A stretch of DNA of 14,000 nucleotides. It comes from an uncultured Devosia sp. (GTDB lineage Bacteria > Pseudomonadota > Alphaproteobacteria > Rhizobiales > Devosiaceae). The stretch is from positions 1 through 14,000 of the forward strand of contig CAMLKN010000037.1 in NCBI GenBank assembly GCA_946480655.1, given 5' to 3'. Both the position numbers and the translations under genes were made by a program. Below the pieces are notes generated by a model that was not told the DNA's origin, ran no database searches, and saw only the letters and a list, made by a program, of their open reading frames with translations. Shown piece after piece: positions 1 to 7,003 of this stretch. Position 1 is the first letter of the stretch. Each line of letters begins with the position of its first letter.

Positions 1-361
1 GGGCGAAGCGGTCGGCAGCCGTCCAGATGCTGGCAATGTGGCGGGCAAGGAAGGCTGAGGTCCAAGGCCCGGCCGAAACCCGCACCACGCGCTCGCCGAT
101 GGTCCCATCCTTCCAGCGCTTTAAGGACAGCATGGCCGCCTCCACCTCCTCGGCCCGCAGCAGCAATTCCTCGCCCGAAGGGGTGAGGGCATAGCCGGTC
201 TGGCTGCGCAGGAAGAGCGGCTCGCCCACCTGGTGCTCGAGCGCGGTGACACGGCGGCCCAGGGTCGCGGCGGAAAGTCCCGTCGTCTGGGTTGCTGCGC
301 TCAGTCCTCCCAGCCGCGCGACGTCGAGAAACAGCCGGAGATCGTCCCAGGAGAAATCCAT
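1..361 (-). CDS. LysR-family transcriptional regulator, N-terminal part (cut by window edge)
   Basis: A minus-strand frame opens at ATG 361-359 and runs off the left edge without a stop, giving 120 residues. The first ~60 residues form a LysR winged helix-turn-helix (DDLRLFLDVARLGGLSAAT, then LSAATLGRRVTALE and LFLRSQTGYALTPSGEEL). The linker helix and the start of the effector domain (VRVSAGPWTSAFLARHIA) follow. LysR regulators often control the divergent neighbour, which here is the DUF1127-aldo/keto reductase pair starting at 543, so autoregulation and control of that pair are likely but inferred. No Shine-Dalgarno sequence precedes the ATG. The effector-binding domain lies mostly outside the window, so the ligand cannot be guessed. 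Confidence 0.88.
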   Translation of the reverse strand, partial: MDFSWDDLRLFLDVARLGGLSAATQTTGLSAATLGRRVTALEHQVGEPLFLRSQTGYALTPSGEELLLRAEEVEAAMLSLKRWKDGTIGERVVRVSAGPWTSAFLARHIASIWTAADRFA

Positions 362-393
362 TTTGCATTTCTGAAAAGTGCGTTGCGTTTGTG

Positions 394-423
394 ACTATAG
401 CGAAAGAGCCAGCATATGCGCAA
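394..423 (-). promoter_or_regulatory. Possible sigma-70 promoter of the LysR gene
   Basis: On the minus strand TTGCGC (423-418) and TATAGT (399-394) are separated by 18 bases. The predicted start is about 25 bases before the LysR ATG. The match is moderate and rests on sequence alone. Confidence 0.35.
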
Positions 424-542
424 TTGTCTCCCCAGAGAACCGGCGAGGCCAGTTCCAAAACGCAAACAGCATTCCATTTCTGCAACGCGGACGCAGCTGG
501 TCCGCGATCGAGAGATGCTGCGTGCAATTCATGGAGTCCAAC

Positions 543-707
543 ATGTTCGAACCCCTGACCCGCAGGCTGCAGGCCTGGCACATGCACAATGTAACGCGCC
601 GCAGGCTTTCCATGCTCGATGCGCGGCTGCTCGCCGACATCGGCATCGAGCGCGGCCGGACCGGCGACTTCGTCGCCCGGTTGAATATTGATGGAGAACG
701 CAAATGA
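543..707 (+). CDS. DUF1127 micro-protein (54 aa)
   Basis: A small Arg-rich protein of 54 residues. Its second half (RRRLSMLDARLLADIGIERG) matches the DUF1127 (YjiS-like) pattern of a leucine-rich helix followed by L-x-D-I-G-x-x-R. ATG 543 is chosen because GGAG lies six bases upstream; an in-frame ATG at 531 has no such site. The stop overlaps the start of the aldo/keto reductase gene (ATGA, 704-707), so the two should be translationally coupled. DUF1127 proteins are common in alphaproteobacteria and have been linked to small-RNA and metabolic regulation in Agrobacterium. A specific role here is unknown. Confidence 0.8.
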   Translation: MFEPLTRRLQAWHMHNVTRRRLSMLDARLLADIGIERGRTGDFVARLNIDGERK

Positions 708-1699
708 GTACCTTGAGACCTTTGGGGCGCACCGGCCGCTCTGCTGCGCCTGTCGGCCTTGGCTGCTGGGCGATTGGCGGCCATTTCACCCTTGATGGCC
801 GCAACGATGGCTGGGGCGAGGTGGACGACGCCCAATCCATCCGCGCCATCGAGATCGGCCTCGACCTGGGCGCCACGCTGATCGACAGCGCCGATGCCTA
901 TGGCACCGGCCATAGCGAGGAGGTGATCGGCGCCGCTATCAAGGGGCGCCGGGATGAAGTGGTGATCGCCACCAAGTTCGGCTTCACCTATGACGCGGCC
1001 CAACGCGCCCTGCTCGGCATCGATGTGTCGCCCGCCTATATCGACTGGGCCAATGCCCAGTCGCTCAGGCGGCTCGGCGTCGAAACCATCGACCTCTACC
1101 AGATCCATCCCGGTGATCTGACCGAAGCAGAGGCTGATGCCGCCGGCGAAGCGCTGGAAAAGTTGGTGGAAGCCGGGCGGATTGCTCACTGGGGCTGGAG
1201 CACGGACAATGCCGAAGCGGCGCGGCGCATGCTGAAGTTTCCGCATTTTGCTGCGGTGCAGCAGGAGCTCAATGTGCTCCATGACGGGCCGGACATGCTG
1301 GCGCTTTGCGCGCAAGCGGGTCTTGCCAGTCTCAACCGCTCGCCGCTGGCCATGGGCCTGCTGTCGGGCAAGTTCAGCGCCCAGACCCGCTTCGGCGAGG
1401 GCGATGTGCGCGGGGCCGGGCATGGCTGGGTCAAGCACTTCAGGGAGGGCGCGCCGACACCCGAGGTGCTCGCGCGGTTGGCCACCTTGCGTGACCTGCT
1501 CACCACGGGCGGCCGCACGCCAGCCCAGGGTGCCCTTGCCTGGATCCTCGCCCGCTCGCCCCATGCTTTCCCCATTCCCGGCTTCAAGACCGAGGCGCAG
1601 GTGCGGGACAATCTGGGTGCGCTGGAAAAGGGGCCACTACCGGCGGCGGTGATGGCGGAAATCGACGCCGTGCTCAAGGCGGAACGGGAAGCCGCCTGA
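704..1699 (+). CDS. Aldo/keto reductase
   Basis: A 331-residue NAD(P)H-dependent oxidoreductase with a TIM-barrel fold, of usual family length. The catalytic tetrad is visible: Asp61 and Tyr66 in LIDSADAYGTGHSEE, Lys91 in IATKFGF, and His135 in LYQIHPGD. C-terminal cofactor-binding elements include SPLAMGLLSGKF and IPGFKTEAQVRDNL. Members reduce aldehydes and ketones in the cytoplasm; the substrate is not evident. The start ATG overlaps the DUF1127 stop by four bases and has GGAG upstream. The gene is divergent from a LysR regulator, a common arrangement for such reductases, and ends at a hairpin shared with the convergent RlpA-like gene. Confidence 0.93.
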   Translation: MSTLRPLGRTGRSAAPVGLGCWAIGGHFTLDGRNDGWGEVDDAQSIRAIEIGLDLGATLIDSADAYGTGHSEEVIGAAIKGRRDEVVIATKFGFTYDAAQRALLGIDVSPAYIDWANAQSLRRLGVETIDLYQIHPGDLTEAEADAAGEALEKLVEAGRIAHWGWSTDNAEAARRMLKFPHFAAVQQELNVLHDGPDMLALCAQAGLASLNRSPLAMGLLSGKFSAQTRFGEGDVRGAGHGWVKHFREGAPTPEVLARLATLRDLLTTGGRTPAQGALAWILARSPHAFPIPGFKTEAQVRDNLGALEKGPLPAAVMAEIDAVLKAEREAA

Positions 1700-1713
1700 A
1701 GCCGCGTCCAGTC

Positions 1714-1747
1714 AAAAGAGAGGCCGCCCGGATGATCGGGCGGCCTT
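1714..1747. terminator. Bidirectional hairpin terminator between AKR and RlpA-like genes
   Basis: A perfect nine-base-pair stem (GGCCGCCCG 1722-1730, CGGGCGGCC 1737-1745) with a six-base loop sits between two convergent genes. On the minus strand it is followed by TCTCTTTT, a good U-rich tail for the RlpA-like gene. On the plus strand only TT follows, so termination of the reductase gene would be weaker. Confidence 0.8.
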
Positions 1748-1771
1748 CATCGTCTCGGGAGGAAACGACGT

Positions 1772-2125
1772 CTACTTCTGCGCGAGGCAGACCGAGGTGA
1801 CACCCCGGTTCTGGAAGCCGAGGGCGGCCGCTGCGCCCTTGGAAAGATCGATGATGCGCTTGCCGACGAACGGCCCGCGATCGTTGATGGTGACTTCCAC
1901 CGATTTGCCGGTGGTCTGGTCGGTCACTTCGACCCTGGTGCCGAAGGGAAGGGTCCGGTGCGCCGCGGTCATGGCGTTCTGGTCGAAGGTCTCGCCGGAC
2001 GCGGCGGTCTTGCCGTGAAATCCGGGGCCATACCAGGAAGCGCCGCCACACTGGGCATAGGCTGCAGACGAGGTGAAAAGGAGAGCTGCAACGGATGCGG
2101 CGGCGATAACGGCTTTCTTAGTCAA
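1772..2125 (-). CDS. Short secreted RlpA-like double-psi beta-barrel protein
   Basis: A 117-residue protein with an N-terminal signal peptide (KK, hydrophobic core, cleavage about AYA-Q25). Almost all the rest is an RlpA-like domain: [20 protein letters not shown] near residues 29-48, and the conserved INDRGPF with its Asp, then [10 protein letters not shown]. RlpA proteins are periplasmic or septal and some are lytic transglycosylases acting on denuded peptidoglycan. This one lacks a lipobox and a SPOR domain, so it resembles the small secreted rlpA-like proteins common in Hyphomicrobiales; enzyme activity is not assured. The start is TTG: no ATG lies between it and the upstream in-frame stop, and no clear ribosome site precedes it. 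Confidence 0.85.
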   Translation of the reverse strand: MTKKAVIAAASVAALLFTSSAAYAQCGGASWYGPGFHGKTAASGETFDQNAMTAAHRTLPFGTRVEVTDQTTGKSVEVTINDRGPFVGKRIIDLSKGAAAALGFQNRGVTSVCLAQK

Positions 2126-2517
2126 TGGTCCAGTGGCTCACTGTAGTTGTCGATGCGTGGACCAATAGAGGCAAGGCGCGCCTGAATCTGGGCGAGACGG
2201 ACCGCCTGCGACGTCCTGCCCCGTTTTGTGGCGCCAGGGGCACGGGTTTTGGGGGCGTTAACGCCCTTGCCGCCGGCTTAGATTCCGTAAACCTTAGAAC
2301 CAGAATCCAGCGCCCATCGAATTTGACCGCATGCGGCGGTTTGAATCGAAAAGAGCGCGAAACCGTTTTGCGCGCTGTGGCCGATGGGCAACGGTTCCGG
2401 CAAAGCGTACCAAAATCGTCCGCAACCCTGCATTCTGATCCACTCTGCCGGGCCATCTCGGCTCAGGGCCGGGGTAATGCGGCACGAATGTGGCGCTTCG
2501 GTCGCGTGCGAGCGGGC
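2126..2517. other. Gene-free interval upstream of the RlpA-like gene
   Basis: No frame here looks like a real protein on either strand: the open frames give Arg-rich, low-complexity translations and lack ribosome sites. What can be seen is a perfect 14-base palindrome (2253-2266, centred on GTTAAC), a seven-base inverted repeat AACCGTT/AACGGTT (2361-2367 and 2390-2396), an overlapping AGCGCG/CGCGCT pair (2354-2359 and 2371-2376), and four GANTC sites (2184, 2281, 2303, 2343). No convincing promoter for the RlpA-like gene was found. Confidence 0.5.
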
Positions 2518-2549
2518 AAAGAAAAAGGGCGATGGTGAAGCCATCGCCC
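2518..2549 (-). terminator. Rho-independent terminator of the peroxiredoxin gene
   Basis: Nine-base-pair stem (2527-2535 with 2541-2549, GGGCGATGG/CCATCGCCC) with a five-base loop. On the minus strand it is followed by TTTTTCTTT, 32 bases after the peroxiredoxin stop codon. This is a textbook intrinsic terminator. Confidence 0.9.
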
Positions 2550-2580
2550 AGTTTGGTCAGGGAGAAAAAGGTAAGGGCGC

Positions 2581-3216
2581 TTAGCCCTGGGGTTGGGGAA
2601 CAATGCGCAGATAGGGCTTCAGTTCCTTCCAGCCGCCGGGATACTTGGCCTTGGCGGCCTCATTGGTCACGGCCGGGACGATGATGACATCCTCGCCCTG
2701 CTTCCAGTTGACCGGGGTGGCCACCTGGTGCTTGGCGGTCAGCTGCAGGCTGTCGATGACGCGCAGGATTTCATCGAAGTTGCGGCCGGTGGAGGCCGGG
2801 TATTCGATCTTGAGCTTGACCTTCTTGTCCGGCCCGATGACGAACAGCGACCGCACGGTCAGCGTGTTGTCGGCATTGGGATGGATCATGTCATACTTGC
2901 GGGCGACTTCGCCCTGGGTATCGGCGAGCAGCGGGAAATTGAGGGCCGACCCCTGGGTTTCCTCGATATCCTTGGCCCAGCCGGCATGGTCTTCGAGCTT
3001 GTCGACGGAAAGGCCGAGAACCTTGACGCCGCGCTCGGCGAACTTGTCCTTGAGCTTGGCGGTATAGCCCAATTCGGTGGTGCAGACGGGGGTGAAATTC
3101 TTGGGGTGGCTGAACAGCACCGCCCAGGAGCCGTCGATATAGTCGTGGAAATGAATGGTGCCCTCGGTGGATTCGAGGGTGAAATCGGGAGCGGTATCGC
3201 CAATCAGGATAGCCAT
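2581..3216 (-). CDS. 1-Cys peroxiredoxin (Prx6 subfamily)
   Basis: A 211-residue thiol peroxidase that reduces hydrogen peroxide and organic hydroperoxides in the cytoplasm. The active site is complete: HPKNFTPVCTTE carries His37, Thr42 and the peroxidatic Cys45, and Arg122 lies in TVRSLFVIGPD. Cys45 is the only cysteine, which with the long C-terminal extension (TPVNWKQGEDVIIVPAV, KYPGGWKELKPYLR) marks the Prx6 type rather than AhpC. The resolving thiol must come from another molecule such as glutathione or a small thiol protein. ATG 3216 has GAAGGAAG about eight bases upstream. It has its own terminator, so it is probably a single-gene unit; a weak TTCAAG-18-TATTCT promoter-like pair lies about 40-70 bases upstream. 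Confidence 0.95.
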   Translation of the reverse strand: MAILIGDTAPDFTLESTEGTIHFHDYIDGSWAVLFSHPKNFTPVCTTELGYTAKLKDKFAERGVKVLGLSVDKLEDHAGWAKDIEETQGSALNFPLLADTQGEVARKYDMIHPNADNTLTVRSLFVIGPDKKVKLKIEYPASTGRNFDEILRVIDSLQLTAKHQVATPVNWKQGEDVIIVPAVTNEAAKAKYPGGWKELKPYLRIVPQPQG

Positions 3217-3381
3217 TGTCGTCTTCCTTCGCCCGTTTTTGCCGGGTCCGCTATTTGTCTATGAAGGAAGAATATCGTGCTCCATGCCGCCACTTGAAGC
3301 GGTCAGGGGCGAAACGCTTTTGCCTTGTTGACCGCTATCGCGGCAAGGCGTTCCCGGCGCCCGCGGCGCGGCAGAACCGGC

Positions 3382-3585
3382 TCAGGTGATCATGGCAATC
3401 AGCCGCGCCGGCGCATTGGGGTTCTGCATCCAGTAGAGCACCAGCATGGGCAAGGCGGCAAAACCCAGGGCTATCGGCGGCGAGACCTTGAGCAGGCGCG
3501 CCACGAGATAACAGATGAGGAAGAAGGCCACGCTATAGGCGATGTCGGCGGCATTGGCCGCCAGATAATCGAGCACGGGTCGCAT
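3382..3585 (-). CDS. Small two-helix inner-membrane protein, unknown function
   Basis: A 67-residue hydrophobic protein with two predicted membrane helices, about residues 14-32 (ADIAYSVAFFLICYLVARLL) and 36-53 (PPIALGFAALPMLVLYWM), and short polar ends. ATG 3585 is chosen over an upstream in-frame TTG at 3606 because GGGAGG lies just before it. I do not recognise the family. It stands alone between the peroxiredoxin and CreA-like genes, about 115 bases below the latter. Confidence 0.65.
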   Translation of the reverse strand: MRPVLDYLAANAADIAYSVAFFLICYLVARLLKVSPPIALGFAALPMLVLYWMQNPNAPARLIAMIT

Positions 3586-3700
3586 CGGTCCCTCCCGGCG
3601 AACCAAAACGCCGGATCAGGATGCGATTGGGAAATTTCCGCAGTCTCTCGGGTTTGCTTCGCCTTTTCGTCGAACTTGCAGCAAATGCCGAAGACCGGCC

Positions 3701-4225
3701 CTACTGCACCATGACCGAGCCTTGCATGGGCTGGGCGGCCGGCGCGCCGTTCTCCCAGGTGACGTCCAGCCCGTTGAGCGGCACGACAGAAAGGCTCATC
3801 TTGCCTGAGCCCTGCTGGATCTGGCGGGCATGGGCGAGGTAGATCAGCGAATTGTTGGCCGCGTCATAGATGCGGGTGACGCGCAGCGACTTCCAGATCA
3901 GCGAGCGACCCTGCTGGAAGATTTCCTCGCCGCCCGGGCGGGTCGAGATGTCGCCCACGGTGATGGGGCCAATGGCAGAGCAATCGAGCGCCGAATAGGA
4001 AGGGTCCTCGAACCAGTTGCCCTGGCTCATGCGGTCGATGAAGGAGCGATTGAAGAAGCTCAGGTGGCAGACGACGCCATCCACCTCCGGATCGGCCACC
4101 GCCTCGATGGAAATGTCATTGCCGGTCCAGTCGACCCCGACATTGCCCACTTCATTGCGATTGCCGCAGGCCGCAAGGGAAACCGCGGCGACGGCGACGA
4201 TAGCAAGGCGGGCAATGGCGTGCAT
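3701..4225 (-). CDS. creA: CreA-family lipoprotein
   Basis: A 174-residue exported lipoprotein. A lipobox LAAC ends the signal peptide at Cys20, followed by Gly-Asn, which predicts no inner-membrane retention by the +2 Asp rule. The rest aligns by eye with E. coli CreA: DPEVDGVVCHLS, SALDCSAIGPI with the second conserved Cys, IFQQGRSLIWKSLRVTRIYD, NSLIYLAHARQIQQGS and a closing SVVPL. CreA is a conserved periplasmic protein of unknown biochemical role; the E. coli protein has a plain signal peptide, so lipidation is a difference. ATG 4225 has GGAGG six bases upstream. An 18-codon longer frame begins at 4279 but has no ribosome site. Confidence 0.88.
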   Translation of the reverse strand: MHAIARLAIVAVAAVSLAACGNRNEVGNVGVDWTGNDISIEAVADPEVDGVVCHLSFFNRSFIDRMSQGNWFEDPSYSALDCSAIGPITVGDISTRPGGEEIFQQGRSLIWKSLRVTRIYDAANNSLIYLAHARQIQQGSGKMSLSVVPLNGLDVTWENGAPAAQPMQGSVMVQ

Positions 4226-4302
4226 GAAATCCTCCAGGAGTGACAGGAGGAAGATGGGTTGCGCGGGGGCCGGGCGCAAGATGGATGGGGCTGACGCGAT
4301 GC

Positions 4303-4402
4303 AACTCCCTCCCCCTTGCGGGGAGGGCTGGGGTGGGGATATTCACAGGCCGGGAGCGTGTGGCGCACACCCTCCCAGCCTCCCCCGTCAAGGGGGAGGA
4401 GT
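4303..4402. repeat. Three-hairpin C/G-rich palindromic intergenic repeat, copy A
   Basis: The unit has a left hairpin (4307-4327, CCCTCCCC/GGGGAGGG), a small central GTGTG-GCG-CACAC hairpin (4358-4370), and a right hairpin (4379-4399, CCTCCCCC/GGGGGAGG). The left and right thirds are also inverted copies of one another over about 30 bases, with a conserved CTGGG tail. It lies downstream of the amino-acid permease and upstream of creA. A second copy is at 5265-5384. From memory, similar CCTCCCC palindromes are scattered through many alphaproteobacterial genomes. Confidence 0.85.
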
Positions 4403-4422
4403 ATGCGCGGTGTTCGCCGCCC

Positions 4423-5241
4423 CTACCGCCCCACCCGCTGATCCATCACCCGCTCGAGCCAGCGCACCAGCAGCGAGAGGGAAATGGTCATGGTGAGATA
4501 GAGGAAGGCCACGACATTATAGGTCTCGAAGAAGAGAAAGCTCGACGAGGCCGAGAGTTTTCCGAGCTGGGTAATGTCCTGGACGCCCAGTGCCGAGACC
4601 AGCGCCGAATCCTTGACCATGGAGACGAAGTCATTGCCCAGCGGCGGCAATATGGTGCGCAGCGCCTGGGGAAAGATGATGTGACGGAAACAATGCCAGC
4701 GCGAGAGGCCGAGCGAGCGGGCCGCCTCGATCTGGCCGCGCCCCACCGCCTCGATGCCGGCGCGGAAGATTTCGGCGATGAAGGCCGAGTAGCAGACGGT
4801 GAGCGCAAAGATGGCACGCCAGACGAAATCGAAGCCACGCACCGTGGCCGGTTCGACAAGGCCCGCGCCAATCAGCGGCGAGAAGACCCAGTTGAAGCCG
4901 GCAACCATGGCCGGGGCGGCAACGAAGGCGATGTAGAAGAGAAAGACCAGGATGGGGATGCCGCGGATGATCTCGACATAGAAGGTCGCGAGCTCGCGTA
5001 GCACACGATGCCCCGAGGTCCGCGCCAGCGCCACGAGGAGGCCAAGCACCGTCGCGGCGAAAAAGGCCAGCATGGTCACCCAGAGCGTGGTGATGACCCC
5101 GCCCGAAAGCGTGCGGAAAATTTCGCCATAGGTCTGGTTGCTGGTGATGGCCCAAAGACCAAGCACAAAGAGCAGCCCGATGGCCAGCAGCCAATAGGGC
5201 AGGCGGGCAAACAGCGATGGCGAGCGGGGGCGATAGGTCAT
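4423..5241 (-). CDS. Polar amino-acid ABC transporter permease (HisM/GlnP type)
   Basis: A 272-residue inner-membrane permease. After an N-terminal helix (about 15-33) comes the HisM-type core: a [22 protein letters not shown] helix, the [15 protein letters not shown] motif near 88-102, and the ATPase-docking EAA loop, [11 protein letters not shown]...[14 protein letters not shown], at about 172-203. ATG 5241 is chosen because translation further upstream runs through an intergenic repeat and gives proline-rich nonsense; no clear ribosome site precedes 5241. It follows the binding-protein gene on the same strand after 172 bases. No ATPase gene is adjacent, so the energy subunit must be encoded elsewhere. 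Confidence 0.9.
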   Translation of the reverse strand: MTYRPRSPSLFARLPYWLLAIGLLFVLGLWAITSNQTYGEIFRTLSGGVITTLWVTMLAFFAATVLGLLVALARTSGHRVLRELATFYVEIIRGIPILVFLFYIAFVAAPAMVAGFNWVFSPLIGAGLVEPATVRGFDFVWRAIFALTVCYSAFIAEIFRAGIEAVGRGQIEAARSLGLSRWHCFRHIIFPQALRTILPPLGNDFVSMVKDSALVSALGVQDITQLGKLSASSSFLFFETYNVVAFLYLTMTISLSLLVRWLERVMDQRVGR

Positions 5242-5264
5242 GGGTGGTGGCACGCTCGATGCGG

Positions 5265-5384
5265 CTCCTCCCCCTGGACGGGGGAGGCTGGGTGGGGGTG
5301 CCGACACACTGGATGTCGTGTCAAAGCGGATGGGATCGAGCAAGCGATACCCCCACCCCATCCCTCCCCGCAAGGGGGAGGGAG
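5265..5384. repeat. Three-hairpin C/G-rich palindromic intergenic repeat, copy B
   Basis: Same layout as the copy at 4303-4402: left hairpin 5267-5287 (CCTCCCCC/GGGGGAGG), a central GACAC/GTGTC pair near 5292-5312, and right hairpin 5362-5382 (CCCTCCCC/GGGGAGGG). It separates the binding-protein gene from its permease gene. In the minus-strand transcript it would fold between the two cistrons and may set their relative expression. Confidence 0.85.
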
Positions 5385-5413
5385 CGAGCCTGAGTATGTG
5401 ATGGCGACGGAAA

Positions 5414-6202
5414 TTACTCCGCCGCGTATTCGAAGAACCAGTAGTTGATGCGCTCGTCGAGCCAGCCATCGGCCTTCATCTGGGCGATGGCGGCATTGAA
5501 GGGCTCGACCAGGTCCGAGCCGGGCGTGAGGATGAAGCCGAAGGGGTCGGACTTGATGGCAGCACCCGCCTGTTTGAACGCCCCGGGATCGGCGCCGATA
5601 TAGCCGGCCGAGGCCGCCTGGTCGGCAATCACCGCGTCGACATCGCCGGCCTTGAGGGCCTGCACCGCGGCACCGAAACTGTCGAAGGTCTTGACCCGCG
5701 GATTGGCCTCGTCGCCGTCCAGGATGTCGTAGATGGCGGTGTAGAAGGACGAGGTGCCGGCCTGGGCGCCGAACAGGAGGTCGGTGTTCTCGGCAAAGCT
5801 TTCCGGCCCGGTGATCCGTTCTTCATCGGCGCGGACAAGGAAATACTGCTCGACCGTGATGAAGGGTTCGGTGAAGTCGATCTGCTCTTCGCGCTCTTCG
5901 GTGATGGTGATGCCGTCGGCGCCAATGTCGAACTGGCCGGTGCGCACGCTTTCGATCATCACGTCCCAGGCCGTCAGGTCCCATTCCACCACGGCATTGA
6001 GACGCTTGGCGGCCTCGTTGATCACGTCATATTCGAGCCCGATGCCCTGCCCGTCCGGGCCGGCGAAGTTGAGCGGATAATAGGCATTCTCGGTGACTGC
6101 ATGGATGGTGCGGCCGCCGAGGTCCGGCAGGTCCTGCGCAGCAGCCGGCAGTGCGGCCAGCACCAGGGCGGCACCGGCGAGAAGAAGGGACTTGTTGATC
6201 AT
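5414..6202 (-). CDS. Polar amino-acid ABC transporter, periplasmic binding protein
   Basis: A 262-residue family 3 solute-binding protein. The signal peptide ends about AAA-Q23. Recognisable family blocks are [24 protein letters not shown], the signature [24 protein letters not shown] (about residues 91-114), and the second-lobe [10 protein letters not shown] and DVDAVIADQ. Family members bind polar amino acids or opines; the exact ligand cannot be read. The start ATG lies below a nine-base-pair hairpin whose 3' arm contains the only plausible ribosome site. The permease gene follows, separated by a palindromic repeat. Confidence 0.92.
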   Translation of the reverse strand: MINKSLLLAGAALVLAALPAAAQDLPDLGGRTIHAVTENAYYPLNFAGPDGQGIGLEYDVINEAAKRLNAVVEWDLTAWDVMIESVRTGQFDIGADGITITEEREEQIDFTEPFITVEQYFLVRADEERITGPESFAENTDLLFGAQAGTSSFYTAIYDILDGDEANPRVKTFDSFGAAVQALKAGDVDAVIADQAASAGYIGADPGAFKQAGAAIKSDPFGFILTPGSDLVEPFNAAIAQMKADGWLDERINYWFFEYAAE

Positions 6203-6211
6203 CTGATTGAC

Positions 6212-6239
6212 GTCTCCCGGAAATGGTTCGCCGGGAGAC
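6212..6239 (-). promoter_or_regulatory. Hairpin covering the ribosome site of the binding-protein gene
   Basis: Perfect nine-base-pair inverted repeat (GTCTCCCGG 6212-6220, CCGGGAGAC 6231-6239) with a ten-base loop. In the minus-strand RNA the 3' arm holds GGGAG, the best Shine-Dalgarno candidate for the ATG at 6202. No U-run follows, so this is not a classical terminator. It could hold translation down, or act as a processing or 3'-end structure for the upstream DUF1508 transcript. Confidence 0.55.
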
Positions 6240-6278
6240 TAGATCAATCTGGTCAGCTTTGGGAATGGGGCAGACGCG

Positions 6279-6644
6279 TCAGGCGTCGACAACCTCGGCG
6301 CCGGGCCCGTTTTTCTTCAGCGATTCGATGGCGTTCTTGGCGCCGGCCTTGGAGGCATAGGTCTCGGTGCGGGCCATGGTCTCGCCATTGGCCGCAACGA
6401 AACGCACGAAATGCTGGCCGTCCTTGCTCTCGACGATTTCGAAGCGGTAGCCCGACCCGGTCTCTCCCTTGGACACATCGACGATTGCGGCATCGGGGGC
6501 ATTCTTTTTCAGCGACTCAACGCCGTTCTTGGCGCTGGCCTTCTGCTTGTAGTTTTCCGACCAGAAGATCTTTTCCGAATTGTAGGAGAAGTCGAACTTG
6601 AACTGGTCACTGGCGGCGGCAGTGATGTTGAACTTGTGTGCCAT
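6279..6644 (-). CDS. DUF1508 (YegP-like) tandem-domain protein
   Basis: A 121-residue protein made of two DUF1508 repeats, about residues 8-56 and 65-118. Each has an aromatic beta hairpin, then an invariant-looking K-x-x-A-x-N-x-ESLKKN helix (KASAKNGVESLKKNAPDA and KAGAKNAIESLKKNGPGA). This is the E. coli YegP architecture and length. The function of the family is unknown. It has no signal peptide, so it is cytoplasmic. ATG 6644 has GGGAGG about nine bases upstream. Its neighbours are a binding-protein gene downstream and a SelW-like gene upstream on the same strand; there is no obvious functional link. Confidence 0.9.
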   Translation of the reverse strand: MAHKFNITAAASDQFKFDFSYNSEKIFWSENYKQKASAKNGVESLKKNAPDAAIVDVSKGETGSGYRFEIVESKDGQHFVRFVAANGETMARTETYASKAGAKNAIESLKKNGPGAEVVDA

Positions 6645-6709
6645 GACGCTGGCCTCCCTGGATACCTCACCACGACAAGACTAGCGCAGTTACAGCAATT
6701 GGGAAGGCT

Positions 6710-7003
6710 TTACTGTTCGAGATTGATGCGGTCGACATGGCCGAGGTCGCGGTCGGGGTCGATCCGGTCGCGCACCATCTGCTTAAGGAGGCGGATATCG
6801 GGGAAGCCGCCATCGCGCTTGCGCTCCCAGATCAGCTCGCCATCGAGGTGGATCTCGAAAATGCCGCCCGTGCCGGGGATAAGGGTCACCTGCCCCAGTT
6901 CGGTGGCAAAGGTGGACAGCAGTTCCTGCGCCATCCAGCCCGAGCGCAGCAGCCAGTTGCACTGGGTGCAATAGGCGATGGTCACCGCGGGCTTTCCCGT
7001 CAT
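6710..7003 (-). CDS. SelT/SelW/SelH-family (Rdx) thioredoxin-like protein
   Basis: A 97-residue protein with the family's N-terminal redox motif Cys12-x-x-Cys15 in IAYCTQCNWLLRSGW. The conserved GTGGIFEIHLDGELIWERKRDGGFPD block follows, and family helices (LLKQMVRDRI) end the domain. Cys replaces the selenocysteine of animal homologues. The family is thought to be a glutathione- or thioredoxin-linked redox protein in the cytoplasm; the substrate is unknown. Its ATG overlaps the stop of the cyclic-nucleotide-binding gene (ATGA, 7003-7000), so translation is coupled to it. Confidence 0.9.
   Translation of the reverse strand: MTGKPAVTIAYCTQCNWLLRSGWMAQELLSTFATELGQVTLIPGTGGIFEIHLDGELIWERKRDGGFPDIRLLKQMVRDRIDPDRDLGHVDRINLEQ

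Noticed and set aside
395..1564. 389-codon open frame antisense to the aldo/keto reductase
   Set aside because: Shadow of a high-GC gene; the sense frame has a complete catalytic tetrad and the antisense product resembles no family.
2118..2538. Open frames on both strands between the RlpA-like and peroxiredoxin genes
   Set aside because: No ribosome sites, no recognisable domains, Arg-rich translations and overlap with the peroxiredoxin terminator.
3301..3333. GGTCA/TGACC imperfect hairpin below the two-helix membrane protein gene
   Set aside because: Short interrupted stems and no U-run on either strand; too weak to call a terminator or operator.
5242..5469. Upstream extension of the amino-acid permease by 76 codons
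   Set aside because: It would translate repeat copy B and overlap the end of the binding-protein gene; the permease family starts near 5241.
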